NCBI GenBank assembly: GCA_900444965.1
Contig: UFRQ01000003.1
Span: forward strand, 1,612,001-1,676,000
Reading direction: 5' to 3'
Source of the DNA: [Actinobacillus] rossii
Lineage (GTDB): Bacteria; Pseudomonadota; Gammaproteobacteria; Enterobacterales; Pasteurellaceae
Length of the DNA: 64,000 nucleotides
Part shown: piece after piece, positions 35,192 to 43,740 of the stretch
Layout of the letters: each line of letters begins with the position of its first letter
Position numbering within the stretch: the first letter of the stretch is position 1
Program-made: the position numbers and the translations under genes
The notes under the pieces: generated by a model
Told to the model about the DNA's origin: nothing
The model's input: the letters and a program-made list of their open reading frames with translations, nothing else
The model's database searches: none

Positions 35192-36392
35192 TGTAGAAGA
35201 TCAGCCTTGATCTGACAAATCATTATAAAAATGAGAGTTTCCCGTTTAGAATATGAGTGTCTAAAATTCAATCTAAACAAAAAAGGAAACTCTCATGTTT
35301 TATTCTAACAATCCGCTCATTAAACACAAGACCGGTTTACTCAATTTAGCAGAAGAACTTGGAAACATTTCTCAAGCTTGTAAAGCGATGGGAATGAGCC
35401 GAGATACATTCTATCGCTATCAACAAGCCGTAGAGCAAGGTGGTGTTGAAGCATTACTTAATCAAACTCGTCGGGCACCGAATATCAAAAATCGAGTAGA
35501 CGAGCACATTGAGCAAGCTGTTGTAAAATTTGCCCTAGATTTTCCAGCTTACGGACAAGTTCGAGTGAGTAACGAACTTCGCAAGCAAGGTGTTTTTGTT
35601 TCAGCCGGTGGTGTTCGTTCCATTTGGCTACGTCATAATCTTGCTAACTTTAAACAGCGTTTAAATGCACTAGAGAAAGAAGTAGCTGAGAAAGGCATTA
35701 TTCTAAATGAAAGTCAAGTCCAAGCCTTGGAACGTAAGAAAGAGGATGATATATCGAGTGGAGAAATTGAAACCGCTCATCCGGGCTATTTAGGTTCACA
35801 AGATACCTTTTATGTAGGTAATTTAAAAGGTGTTGGACGCATTTATCAGCAAACATTTGTTGATACTTATAGTAAGGTTGCTTTTGCAAAGCTCTACACA
35901 ATGAAAACCGCAATTGCCGCTGCAGATATGCTCAATGATAAAGTCCTGCCGTTCTTTGAAGCCCAAGGATTACCGATGTTGCGTATTCTCACCGACCGTG
36001 GTAGTGAATATTGTGGCAAGGTGGAAAATCACGATTATGAGCTTTATTTAGCGATAAATGACATAGAGCATACTAAAACGAAAGTGAAGCATCCACAGAC
36101 GAATGGTATCTGTGAACGTTTTCATAAGACTATCTTACAAGAATTTTACCAAGTCGCATTTAGGAAGAAAATATATACGGATTTAGCGACATTACAAGCT
36201 GATTTAGATGAGTGGTTAATGTATTATAATCACCATCGAACACATCAAGGAAAAATGTGCTGTGGCAGAACTCCGATGGCAACATTACTTGATGGAAAAG
36301 GGATTTGGGCAGAAAAGAATTTAAGCTCAAATTAATCTGACAGACACGGTAATTCTAAACGGGGACTGTCAGATTAGGTTTGATCTTCTACA
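35192..36392 (+). mobile_element. IS481-type insertion sequence, copy D
   Basis: 1201 bases, full length, rightward. The left neighbour is IS fragment C; the right end falls 7 bases before the stop codon of uspE. No target duplication is visible (TTGAGC left, ACTTAG right). Confidence 0.93.
35295..36335 (+). CDS. IS481-family transposase (copy D)
   Basis: 346 residues, intact, with the D170/D234/E274 triad. It differs from copy A by Ala for Val in the TRR(A/V)PN stretch. Confidence 0.92.
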   Translation: MFYSNNPLIKHKTGLLNLAEELGNISQACKAMGMSRDTFYRYQQAVEQGGVEALLNQTRRAPNIKNRVDEHIEQAVVKFALDFPAYGQVRVSNELRKQGVFVSAGGVRSIWLRHNLANFKQRLNALEKEVAEKGIILNESQVQALERKKEDDISSGEIETAHPGYLGSQDTFYVGNLKGVGRIYQQTFVDTYSKVAFAKLYTMKTAIAAADMLNDKVLPFFEAQGLPMLRILTDRGSEYCGKVENHDYELYLAINDIEHTKTKVKHPQTNGICERFHKTILQEFYQVAFRKKIYTDLATLQADLDEWLMYYNHHRTHQGKMCCGRTPMATLLDGKGIWAEKNLSSN

Positions 36393-36399
36393 ACTTAGA

Positions 36400-37326
36400 T
36401 TACTCTATTTTAGGTGGTTTAATTGCTAGTAGATTACATTTTAATTTGCTAATAACATGTTCCGCAGTGTTACCCAGTAATGCGGCGGATAAACCGGTTC
36501 GTCCAACAGTACCTAGAACAACGAGTTCAGCCCCTAATTCTTCCGCTACATCAGGAATCACATCTTCAGGAAAACCTTCGCGTACATGAGTGTGGTCTTC
36601 ATCAATGCCAAATTTTTGACGCAAGGCTTTCATATTGAGTAAGTGTTGCCCACGAATGCTATTAACGTATTCTTTAGTATGAAACTCTGGTAAATCAATC
36701 GCCATGTTAATTGGTGTTGGAGGATATGCGCCAACTAAATGAATATTACCGCGTTCAAATATATCAGCAAGATTCGTACTGAGATCAACTAAGTATTGAT
36801 TAAGTTCATCATGATATTCTTCATCGCCAGATACATTTACTGCGACAAGAATACGTCGCTGATGTTTCCAGTCACCATCACGTACCATTAACATTGGTAC
36901 TGGGCATTTGCGAAGAAGTTGCCAATCCATTGGTGTGAAGAAAAGTGAACTTAAAGTTTCTTCTTCTTTGGTATATTTAACAACTAAATCATAATCTTGT
37001 TGTACAAATTCAGCTACAATCGCTTCAGCTTCATTGCTATTCCACACAACCACTGATGTAAATTCAATGCTAGGATCGGCATATTTTTCTAAATAAGGTG
37101 CGATTTCCTGACGACGTTGTTCAATTACGCTTTGGTGCATTTCTTCTCGTTCTTCTGAAGAAAGTAATGCAGACATTTCATAAGATAAGTCATAAGCCGC
37201 TAAGAATAAGGTAATCTTAACTTTTTTATCACTTTTTTGTTCTTTTGCGAGACGTACTGCACGAGCAAGTGCATATTGTTTTTCATTTTCAGGATTTAAA
37301 ACGACGAGAATATTATTAAACTTCAT
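36400..37326 (-). CDS. uspE: Universal stress protein E
   Basis: 308 residues from the ATG at 37324-37326, preceded by GGAGG; a start four codons earlier is less likely. Two Usp domains in tandem: the first begins FNNILVVLNPENEKQ and contains FFTPMDWQLLRKCPVPMLMVRDG; the second has LVAVNVSGDEEYHDELNQ and ends ELVVLGTVGRTGLSAALLGNTAEHVI. It matches E. coli UspE throughout. UspE acts in stress survival and cell-cell interaction. As in enterobacteria it lies beside fnr. The IS copy D end is 7 bases past its stop, so its terminator has been displaced. A weak Fur-like motif (ATGATTATCAT) is upstream at 37372. Confidence 0.94.
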   Translation of the reverse strand: MKFNNILVVLNPENEKQYALARAVRLAKEQKSDKKVKITLFLAAYDLSYEMSALLSSEEREEMHQSVIEQRRQEIAPYLEKYADPSIEFTSVVVWNSNEAEAIVAEFVQQDYDLVVKYTKEEETLSSLFFTPMDWQLLRKCPVPMLMVRDGDWKHQRRILVAVNVSGDEEYHDELNQYLVDLSTNLADIFERGNIHLVGAYPPTPINMAIDLPEFHTKEYVNSIRGQHLLNMKALRQKFGIDEDHTHVREGFPEDVIPDVAEELGAELVVLGTVGRTGLSAALLGNTAEHVISKLKCNLLAIKPPKIE

Positions 37327-37431
37327 AATGACCTCCATTCGTAATTTAGGACGTGTCTAGAATAGAACAGAATGATTATCATGACAAGAATAAGAATACG
37401 AAAGTGTGATATAGAACAAATTTTTATACAA

Positions 37432-37464
37432 AAAATGCCACAAGTCGGATGACTGTGGCATTTT
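37432..37464. terminator. Terminator after fnr
   Basis: Stem AAAATGCCACA / TGTGGCATTTT with an 11-base loop, 9 bases beyond the fnr stop on the leftward transcript. Confidence 0.85.
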
Positions 37465-37472
37465 AAATTTTG

Positions 37473-38246
37473 TTATACAAATTGAATTTTTGTTCTATTT
37501 GAACCCGACAATTCATAAAGTTTATCTAAATCATTTATTGTTAGGTATTTCCCTTGTACATTCAAAATTCCCATCTTTTGGAAACGACCAAGCAAACGAC
37601 TAATAGTTTCAACAGTTAAACCAAGGTAGTTGCCAATATCACCACGAGTCATAGTCAAACGGAATTCTTTAGCTGAGAAACCACGTGCACCATAACGTTT
37701 AGACAAATTATAAATAAATGCAGCTAAACGCTCTTCTGCGTTCATTTTAGAGAGCAATAAAATCATTTCTTGATCGACTTGGATCTCGTTACTCATTAAA
37801 CGCATCATTTGTTGACGTAATTTGGGCATTTTGCCAGTTAAATCGTCTAAGATATCAAAAGGAATTTCACATACCATAGCGGTTTCTAACGCTTGGGCAA
37901 AACTAGGATGTTTTTGATTCATAATTGCATCAAAACCAACTAAGTCACCGGGTAAATGAAAAGATGTAATTTGTTCTTCACCTGTTTCACTGATAGTATA
38001 TGATTTAATTGTTCCTGAACGAATCGCATAGAGTGAATTAAGCGAATCGCCAGCTTTAAAAAGTACTTGAGACTTATGAATAGGTTTTTTTCGCTCAATG
38101 ATATTATCAAGTTGATCTAACTCTTGTTCATTAAGCGTAAAAGGAATACATAGTTGGCTGATACTGCAATCTTGACAGTGAATAGCGCAACCGCCAGATT
38201 GAATGCGGCGATTAGATTCATTTGTGGTGGTTGTTGAAGAAGTCAT
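37473..38246 (-). CDS. fnr: Oxygen-sensing regulator FNR
   Basis: 257 residues, close to E. coli FNR (250) with a short Thr/Ser-rich N-terminal extension. The [4Fe-4S] ligands are C24, C27, C33 in [17 protein letters not shown] plus C126 (MVCEIPF). The cyclic-nucleotide-type domain and dimer helix ([24 protein letters not shown]) follow. The recognition helix [14 protein letters not shown] is identical to the FNR type that reads TTGAT. It switches on anaerobic genes, including probably the nrdD promoter here. An FNR-like box lies in its own promoter (38299-38312). Confidence 0.96.
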   Translation of the reverse strand: MTSSTTTTNESNRRIQSGGCAIHCQDCSISQLCIPFTLNEQELDQLDNIIERKKPIHKSQVLFKAGDSLNSLYAIRSGTIKSYTISETGEEQITSFHLPGDLVGFDAIMNQKHPSFAQALETAMVCEIPFDILDDLTGKMPKLRQQMMRLMSNEIQVDQEMILLLSKMNAEERLAAFIYNLSKRYGARGFSAKEFRLTMTRGDIGNYLGLTVETISRLLGRFQKMGILNVQGKYLTINDLDKLYELSGSNRTKIQFV

Positions 38247-38298
38247 GAATTCCCTAATCCATTTAAAAAAACCAGATAAACTACATATTAGGTTAAAA

Positions 38299-38312
38299 TT
38301 GATCTAGCTCAA
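38299..38312. promoter_or_regulatory. FNR-like site upstream of fnr
   Basis: TTGATCTAGCTCAA matches TTGATnnnnATCAA with one mismatch. It lies 53 bases upstream of the fnr start, suggesting autoregulation, and 60 bases before the small gene on the other strand. Confidence 0.6.
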
Positions 38313-38371
38313 GAATTCTATCATTAAATTAATCAATTAAGAAGTAATAAATCAAGCTAAGAGAGAAAATT

Positions 38372-38467
38372 ATGGCAGTTGAAAAGTTAACCAAAAAACG
38401 CCTTATTCAAATTATTATTATGTTAGCCATTTTAATTGGTGCTTTTTTGTATCGCACTTATCAGTAA
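38372..38467 (+). CDS. Small single-pass membrane protein (31 residues)
   Basis: ATG preceded by GAGAG; translation begins MAVEKLTKKRLIQIIIMLAI and ends GAFLYRTYQ. A basic N-terminus is followed by one hydrophobic span (residues 12-27), as in regulated small inner-membrane proteins. It is divergent from fnr and shares the FNR-like site region, and is followed by a terminator at 38504. Function unknown. Confidence 0.6.
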   Translation: MAVEKLTKKRLIQIIIMLAILIGAFLYRTYQ

Positions 38468-38503
38468 CATAACTATGTGACAGTGGAACGTTAAAAAACA
38501 TAA

Positions 38504-38533
38504 AAAAACGACCGCACTTTCACGGTCGTTTTT
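38504..38533. terminator. Bidirectional terminator containing an uptake core
   Basis: Stem AAAAACGACCG / CGGTCGTTTTT with the loop CACTTTCA. The uptake core complement ACCGCACTT straddles stem and loop. It serves the small membrane gene and the ferritin gene ending at 38547. Confidence 0.85.
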
Positions 38534-38546
38534 AATTATTATTCAA

Positions 38547-39050
38547 TTAGTTAGCATTAGATGAAGCAAGGCGCGCTAAATCTTTATCAATGAAGAACAA
38601 TGATTTTCCGTCTTCGCCTACAATGTTAAATTTATCTAAAATACTACCAAATAATTTTTCTTCTTCGTGTTGTTCACCAACGAACCATTGTAAATGATTG
38701 AAAGCAGACCAATCTTTAGCTTCTAATGTTGCAGTCACTAATGCATTGATTTTGCTTGTAATCAATTTTTCGTGTTCGAAAGTCAATTCAATAACTTGAC
38801 GTAAAGATTGATATTCATAGGCGGGCGCTTCAATCGATTCAATTTTGGCTTCTGCACCGGTTTCAATTAAGTAAGTAAAAATTTTACGCATGTGTTGCAT
38901 TTCTTCTGCTGCGTGCGCATTTAAGAATTGAGCAGCGCCAACATAGCCTTTATGTTCACACCAAGCACTCATTTGTAAATATAAGTTAGAAGAGTAGAAC
39001 TCAAGGTTCATTTGTTCGTTTAATAATTTGATTACATTAGATGGTAACAT
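38547..39050 (-). CDS. Ferritin
   Basis: 167 residues of the bacterial non-haem ferritin fold: four helices with ferroxidase residues in [34 protein letters not shown] (E-x-x-H) and the third helix [16 protein letters not shown]. It oxidises and stores iron in a 24-mer shell. It is the second gene of a tandem pair, 15 bases after the other ferritin. H. influenzae carries a similar adjacent pair. The C-terminal extension after IDKDLARL is slightly longer than in its partner. Confidence 0.94.
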   Translation of the reverse strand: MLPSNVIKLLNEQMNLEFYSSNLYLQMSAWCEHKGYVGAAQFLNAHAAEEMQHMRKIFTYLIETGAEAKIESIEAPAYEYQSLRQVIELTFEHEKLITSKINALVTATLEAKDWSAFNHLQWFVGEQHEEEKLFGSILDKFNIVGEDGKSLFFIDKDLARLASSNAN

Positions 39051-39065
39051 GGGTTCTCTCCTAAA

Positions 39066-39551
39066 TTATAAAGTGGCTAAATCTCTGTCAATAAAATATA
39101 AAGAACGACCATCTTCGCCAAGGATGTCGAATTTATCAATGATGCTTGAGAAAAGAGTTTCTTCTTCGTGTTGTTCCGCTACATACCATTGTAAGAAGTT
39201 AAAAGTCGAATAATCCTTGCTTTCATAAGTGACTTCAACTAACTCATTAATTTTTGATGTGATGAATTTTTCATGTTCTAAAGTAGTTTCAAACACTTCT
39301 TTTAATGATTTGTAGTCTGAACGTGGGGCTTCGATTTTGCCTAAAATTGGTAAACCACCAGTTTCGCTAACGTAGTTGAATAACTTTTGCATATGTTGCA
39401 TTTCTTCATCAGCGTGACGAAGTAAGAAAGCCGCAGCACCAGCATAACCACGTTTTTCGCACCATGCACTCATTTGTAAATAAATATTTGATGAGTAAAA
39501 TTCTAAATTAATTTGCTCATTCAATTTATCAGTAATTGTTTTATTTAGCAT
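39066..39551 (-). CDS. Ferritin
   Basis: 161 residues from the ATG at 39549-39551 ([18 protein letters not shown]), which lines up with its tandem partner; the longer frame to 39626 is rejected. Ferroxidase-site residues are present ([44 protein letters not shown]). The two paralogues are about 60 percent identical by eye and probably co-assemble. Confidence 0.94.
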   Translation of the reverse strand: MLNKTITDKLNEQINLEFYSSNIYLQMSAWCEKRGYAGAAAFLLRHADEEMQHMQKLFNYVSETGGLPILGKIEAPRSDYKSLKEVFETTLEHEKFITSKINELVEVTYESKDYSTFNFLQWYVAEQHEEETLFSSIIDKFDILGEDGRSLYFIDRDLATL

Positions 39552-39725
39552 AATAATGTCCTTCCTAAAAATGATGTCATCACAAATTGACAAGTGATAT
39601 TTTAACAACATTCTCACATTATACAAGTTTTATTATTTGTAAGTGATTAATTTTATTGATAATTTTAATGGTAACTATTCTTGTTCCAGATTGTTGGATG
39701 AAAATGATTTCCAACAAAATACCTA

Positions 39726-40142
39726 TTAAAATGCTAATACTAGAACACCGGCAACAATCAGACTTGAGCCAAGTACTAATTTCAGACTAATTGGCTCACC
39801 GAGCAAGACTACACCTAACACAATCGCAATGACTACGCTTAACTTATCAATCGGGGCAACCCAAGATGCTGGCGCGAGTTGAAGTGCTCGATAGTACAAA
39901 AGCCAAGATAGTCCTGTGGCAACCCCTGATAAAATCAAAAATGTGAGTGGTTTGGCAGCAATATGTTGGGGTAATTCCCATTCATTACGCGCGGTAATAA
40001 TACCGCCAATAACAAAGAAAATGACAATGGTGCGGATAAATGTCGCCAAATTACTGTTCATTCCTTCTACACCTAATTTGCCTAAAATAGCGGTTAAACC
40101 AGCAAAAAAAGCGGAACCAACCGCATAAATAATCCAGTTCAT
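39726..40142 (-). CDS. EamA-family transporter, single-domain
   Basis: 138 residues with five predicted membrane helices, one EamA unit (MNWIIYAVGSAFFAGLTAIL, LSGVATGLSWLLYYRALQLA, APIDKLSVVIAIVLGVVLLGEP). Such half-size members are thought to act as dimers and export small metabolites or drugs. Substrate unknown. Confidence 0.85.
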   Translation of the reverse strand: MNWIIYAVGSAFFAGLTAILGKLGVEGMNSNLATFIRTIVIFFVIGGIITARNEWELPQHIAAKPLTFLILSGVATGLSWLLYYRALQLAPASWVAPIDKLSVVIAIVLGVVLLGEPISLKLVLGSSLIVAGVLVLAF

Positions 40143-40180
40143 AAAATCTCCCTATAAATCTTTCATTTTTTAACCGCACT

Positions 40181-41359
40181 TTAAGCAGATTTTACTTTAA
40201 CAAAACAAATAGTTGCCAAAATTAACACGCCAACGGAAACGTAAAATACCGTTCCATAGTGCCAGTGTTCAGCGATAATTCCAGTGAGTGGACCGCTTAC
40301 AATCCAGCTACTTTTAGCGGCATTCGAAAATAATGTTGTAGCAGAGCCCATTTGAGTTGGCATTAAGTCTTGAAAATAGACCATTCCAATCGTCGCGACA
40401 ATGCCGATAATCATAGCATTGAGTAATTGCAAGCTAATGAGTTGCCAAGTTTTGGTTGCCCAAGGCAGGCAGAGATAAAAGAGTAATCCTGCTAAAAGTG
40501 CGGTGAAAATAAGCGTTTTTTTGTGATAATATTTGGTTAAATAGCCTGCAATCAACATAATCGGAATTTCCATACCCGCCGCTGTCCCCATCAAAATACC
40601 CGCTAAACGTTCAGGTAAATTTAATTCATGAATAACGTATAATGGCATATTAATTAAATACATGCCGTTACTCCCCATAATCAAAAAGCAAGCCATAAAC
40701 AAATAAAACACACTTTTCTTATCTATTTGTTTATCGTCTATTTTGTCATTGTTTTGGGGGCGCGGACGCATTTTAATTTTAGGTAAGAGTGCCGCAGAAA
40801 TAGCAGCACAAAGTAGAAAAGCCAAAGTCGCCACTAAATACATATAATCAAATCCCCAACTTAGCGCAATACTAAAGGATAATGGCGGTCCGACGATCCA
40901 AGCTAAAGAAATTTGGGTTCGCATAATCGTGGTAAACATAACTGTTTCTCGACCAGAACTTTCCGCATATTCTCGGGCTAAGGCAAAAGATTGGGGATTG
41001 GCCGCTGCACCCACACCAAGTAGAAATGTGCCGAGAAAGGCAAGAACATAATAATTTCGATTATAAGCGAAAATTAAGCAACCAAATGCGGCAATAATAC
41101 AGCAGATGATCACAATTTTGCGGCGGTCATCGAGTTTATCTGAATAGCGTGCTAAAATTTGACTAAGTACAATCCCCATTACAGAATTAAATGAATAGAA
41201 TAAACCAACCATAAAGGGAGAAACGTTAATTTCTTGTGATAGAAACAAACTGAGCGTTGGCATTTGGAACGATGACGCTATACCTGTTAAAAAGGCAATA
41301 AGTAAGAACGCAAAGGCAACCGTATTGGCTTTTTGTTCTGAATGAGCGGGAGAAAGCAT
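40181..41359 (-). CDS. MFS sugar efflux transporter (SetA/SetB type)
   Basis: 392 residues with twelve membrane helices. Stretches such as SFQMPTLSLFLSQEINVSPFMVGLFYS, SDKLDDRRKIVIICC, FTTIMRTQISLAWIVGPPLSF and GTAAGMEIPIMLIAGYLTKYYHKK fit the sugar efflux transporter family. These export sugars and analogues to relieve sugar-phosphate stress. The exact member is not fixed. It is divergent from dapD. Confidence 0.85.
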   Translation of the reverse strand: MLSPAHSEQKANTVAFAFLLIAFLTGIASSFQMPTLSLFLSQEINVSPFMVGLFYSFNSVMGIVLSQILARYSDKLDDRRKIVIICCIIAAFGCLIFAYNRNYYVLAFLGTFLLGVGAAANPQSFALAREYAESSGRETVMFTTIMRTQISLAWIVGPPLSFSIALSWGFDYMYLVATLAFLLCAAISAALLPKIKMRPRPQNNDKIDDKQIDKKSVFYLFMACFLIMGSNGMYLINMPLYVIHELNLPERLAGILMGTAAGMEIPIMLIAGYLTKYYHKKTLIFTALLAGLLFYLCLPWATKTWQLISLQLLNAMIIGIVATIGMVYFQDLMPTQMGSATTLFSNAAKSSWIVSGPLTGIIAEHWHYGTVFYVSVGVLILATICFVKVKSA

Positions 41360-41517
41360 AAAATTAAGAATTCATTGAAATAAAAAATATTATAACAAAA
41401 ATAGCCCAAAAACGACCGCACATTTGGGATGATTTTAGAGAAAATTCGTGAATTTTTAATAAAAATATGATAAAACTACAGCCGAATTTTTTATTTAACT
41501 TTTATATAGGAAAAACA

Positions 41518-42345
41518 ATGTCAAACTTACAAACAATCATTGAAGAAGCCTTTGAACGTCGTGCAGACATCACACCTAAAACGGTTGATGCTGCAACACG
41601 CGCTGCCATTGAAGAGGTAATCGAAGGTTTGGATAGCGGTAAATATCGTGTGGCTGAAAAAATCGACGGCGATTGGGTGACTCATCAATGGTTGAAGAAG
41701 GCAGTTTTATTATCTTTCCGTATCAATGATAATGAGATCATTGATGGCGCAGAAACTAAATATTACGATAAAGTGCCATTGAAATTTGCGGATTACACTG
41801 CAGAACGTTTCCAACAAGAAGGTTTCCGTGTTGTTCCATCAGCAACAGTGCGTAAAGGCGCATATATTTCTAAAAATTGTGTATTAATGCCATCTTATGT
41901 CAACATTGGTGCGCATGTTGGTGAAGGAACTATGGTTGACACATGGGCAACAGTGGGGTCATGTGCACAAATCGGTAAAAACGTTCACTTATCAGGCGGT
42001 GTAGGCATTGGCGGAGTATTAGAGCCATTACAAGCTAACCCAACAATTATCGGTGATAACTGTTTTATTGGTGCACGTTCTGAGGTTGTTGAAGGTGTGA
42101 TCGTTGAAGACGGTTGTGTGATTTCAATGGGTGTTTTCATTGGACAATCAACAAAGATTTACGATCGTGAAACTGGTGAAGTGTTCTACGGTCGAGTGCC
42201 GGCAGGTTCAGTTGTGGTATCAGGCAGCCTTCCGTCAAAATGCGGTAAATATAGTTTATACTGCGCAGTAATCGTGAAAAAAGTAGACGCGAAAACATTA
42301 GGCAAAGTAGGTATTAACGAATTATTGCGTACGATTGATGAGTAA
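41518..42345 (+). CDS. dapD: Tetrahydrodipicolinate N-succinyltransferase
   Basis: 275 residues from the ATG at 41518 ([20 protein letters not shown]); an in-frame ATG at 41467 would add 17 non-family residues. The N-terminal helices precede a left-handed beta-helix of hexapeptide repeats (about 105-230), with [27 protein letters not shown] and [16 protein letters not shown]. It makes N-succinyl-2-amino-6-ketopimelate in lysine and diaminopimelate synthesis. Full length. Confidence 0.96.
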   Translation: MSNLQTIIEEAFERRADITPKTVDAATRAAIEEVIEGLDSGKYRVAEKIDGDWVTHQWLKKAVLLSFRINDNEIIDGAETKYYDKVPLKFADYTAERFQQEGFRVVPSATVRKGAYISKNCVLMPSYVNIGAHVGEGTMVDTWATVGSCAQIGKNVHLSGGVGIGGVLEPLQANPTIIGDNCFIGARSEVVEGVIVEDGCVISMGVFIGQSTKIYDRETGEVFYGRVPAGSVVVSGSLPSKCGKYSLYCAVIVKKVDAKTLGKVGINELLRTIDE

Positions 42346-42371
42346 TTAATCGTTTAGAAAGTTTTATTAAA

Positions 42372-42399
42372 TTCCCCCGAACTCTTGGGGGATTTTTTT
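42372..42399 (+). terminator. Terminator after dapD
   Basis: CCCCC / GGGGG stem, 8-base loop and a run of seven T, 29 bases past the dapD stop. Confidence 0.88.
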
Positions 42400-42565
42400 G
42401 TCTTAAGGAAAGCTAAACTGCATGCAAATAGTATAGGATTGTAATTTTTTGTAAACTTACGCAAAGTTCTTTGCAATTCTAAAATAAGCGGTTCAAAATA
42501 GCGCGCGTTGAGGAGCTAAGTGCGCACTCAACAGAATCTCGTTAACATTTTATTTAGGTGACACA

Positions 42566-43117
42566 ATGAAAAAATCATTATTAGCAGCATTAGTTTTAGG
42601 TTCAGCATTTACATTAGCTGCTTGTGATCAAGCAAAAGAAAAAGCAGCAGAAGTAAAAGATGTTGCAGCACAAAAAGCAGATGAAGCTAAAACTGTTGTA
42701 GCAGATAAAGCAGGTCAAGCAGAAGATGCAGCAAAAAATTTAGATGCAAATTCACCAAAACAAGCTGTAACTGAAGCAAAAGATGCTGTAGTTGACAAAG
42801 CTGTTGAAGTAAAAGATGTTGCAGTAGAAAAAGTAAATGAATTAAAAAATGCAACAGCAGAGAAAGTTGAAGCGGCTAAAGATGCAGTTGCTGATAAAGC
42901 GGCGGCAGTAAAAGACGCGGTAGCAGAGAAAGCTGATGCAGCAAAAGAAACTGTAACTGAAGCAAAAGATGCAGTTGCTGATAAAGCGGCGGCAGTAAAA
43001 GACGCGGTAGCAGAGAAAGCTGATGCAGCCAAAGAAACTGTAACTGAAGCAAAAGATGCAGCAGCAGAGAAAGTTAATCAAGCAGCTGACTCAGTGAAAG
43101 AAGCAGTAACAAAATAA
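42566..43117 (+). CDS. Repeat-rich lipoprotein (LEA-like helical)
   Basis: 183 residues. A lipoprotein signal (SAFTLAAC, Cys at about residue 20) is followed almost wholly by Ala/Lys/Glu/Asp/Val helix with 11-residue periodicity (KDAVADKAAAVKDAV, AEKADAAKETVTEA). This resembles late-embryogenesis-abundant or apolipoprotein-like amphipathic helices. Two tandem copies of 29 residues lie at about 106-163. It is anchored in an envelope membrane; a structural or stress role is plausible but not shown. It has its own promoter region and a strong terminator. Confidence 0.85.
   Translation: MKKSLLAALVLGSAFTLAACDQAKEKAAEVKDVAAQKADEAKTVVADKAGQAEDAAKNLDANSPKQAVTEAKDAVVDKAVEVKDVAVEKVNELKNATAEKVEAAKDAVADKAAAVKDAVAEKADAAKETVTEAKDAVADKAAAVKDAVAEKADAAKETVTEAKDAAAEKVNQAADSVKEAVTK
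42881..43054 (+). repeat. Two tandem 87-bp repeats in the lipoprotein gene
   Basis: Copy 1 is 42881-42967 and copy 2 is 42968-43054. They differ by only one base (a silent GCA/GCC change), so the duplication is recent or kept by gene conversion. 87 is a multiple of three, so copy-number change keeps frame. Confidence 0.9.
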
Positions 43118-43138
43118 TTAATCATAACTTTGATTGAC

Positions 43139-43173
43139 AAAATCCCAAGGATGACTAAAATCCTTGGGATTTT
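43139..43173 (+). terminator. Terminator after the lipoprotein gene
   Basis: 14-bp stem AAAATCCCAAGGAT and its complement with a 7-base loop and T run. It ends 18 bases before the ycgL start. Confidence 0.9.
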
Positions 43174-43190
43174 TGTTTTGGGAGATAAAT

Positions 43191-43478
43191 ATGCTTTGTG
43201 CCATTTATAAAAGTGCTAAAAAAGACGGAATGTATCTATATATAGAAAAGCGAGATCAGTTTGATGCTATTCCTGAGACATTACGAACGGCTTTTGGTCA
43301 GCCTATTTTTGTGATGTTGTTCAATTTAGATGGTGATAAATCACTTATTCAAGCGAAAAACCAAGATGTGATAACCCAAATTAAGGAACAAGGGTTTTAT
43401 TTGCAAATGCTGAAACAAGAAGAAAATTTACTTGAACAATTTAAAAATGAGCAAAAATCGCACCGCACTTTAAGTTAA
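43191..43478 (+). CDS. YcgL-family protein
   Basis: 95 residues from the ATG at 43191 behind a GGGAG ribosome site. It begins [20 protein letters not shown] and contains [18 protein letters not shown] and [14 protein letters not shown], the YcgL (UPF0745) pattern. Family function is not established. The last codons contain an uptake core (HRTLS). Confidence 0.85.
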   Translation: MLCAIYKSAKKDGMYLYIEKRDQFDAIPETLRTAFGQPIFVMLFNLDGDKSLIQAKNQDVITQIKEQGFYLQMLKQEENLLEQFKNEQKSHRTLS

Positions 43479-43740
43479 GTATTTTGAGTTGGCATAAGTA
43501 ATCGAGCTGTTGTCTCAAATAATGATAAGCCGTGTCAAATTCCAGTAATCATAGAGTAGTGATATAGACCAGTTGGATCTCTTTATTTCGCTACAATAGG
43601 CATTTATCAAAGAGAAACGTTTCCTAAATTAGCGCGGTTCTTGGTCAGTTGATGAGCATTTTTGAAAAAAGACTTGCTGAACAAGGACTTATTCGGCAAT
43701 ATAAAAAAGAGAACGAATTTTTAGAGAATAGGTAATAATT
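43479..43740. other. Intergenic region before topA with a 27-codon remnant
   Basis: No full gene. A short frame at 43652-43735 reads MSIFEKRLAEQGLIRQYKKE and stops 6 bases before the topA start. It may be a leader peptide or the tail of a lost gene. I do not recognise it. Confidence 0.4.

Noticed and set aside
34786..35280. 164-residue frame joining IS copy D's end to copy C
   Set aside because: It is a chance fusion across the IS joint; only the part to 35191 is transposase-derived.
27780..36392. Composite transposon made by IS copies B and D
   Set aside because: No shared target duplication outside the pair, and an extra partial copy C at one side; recombination explains the joints better.
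42715..43032. Leftward Ala/Ser-rich frame opposite the lipoprotein gene
   Set aside because: The periodic composition mirrors the helical repeat of the real gene on the other strand.
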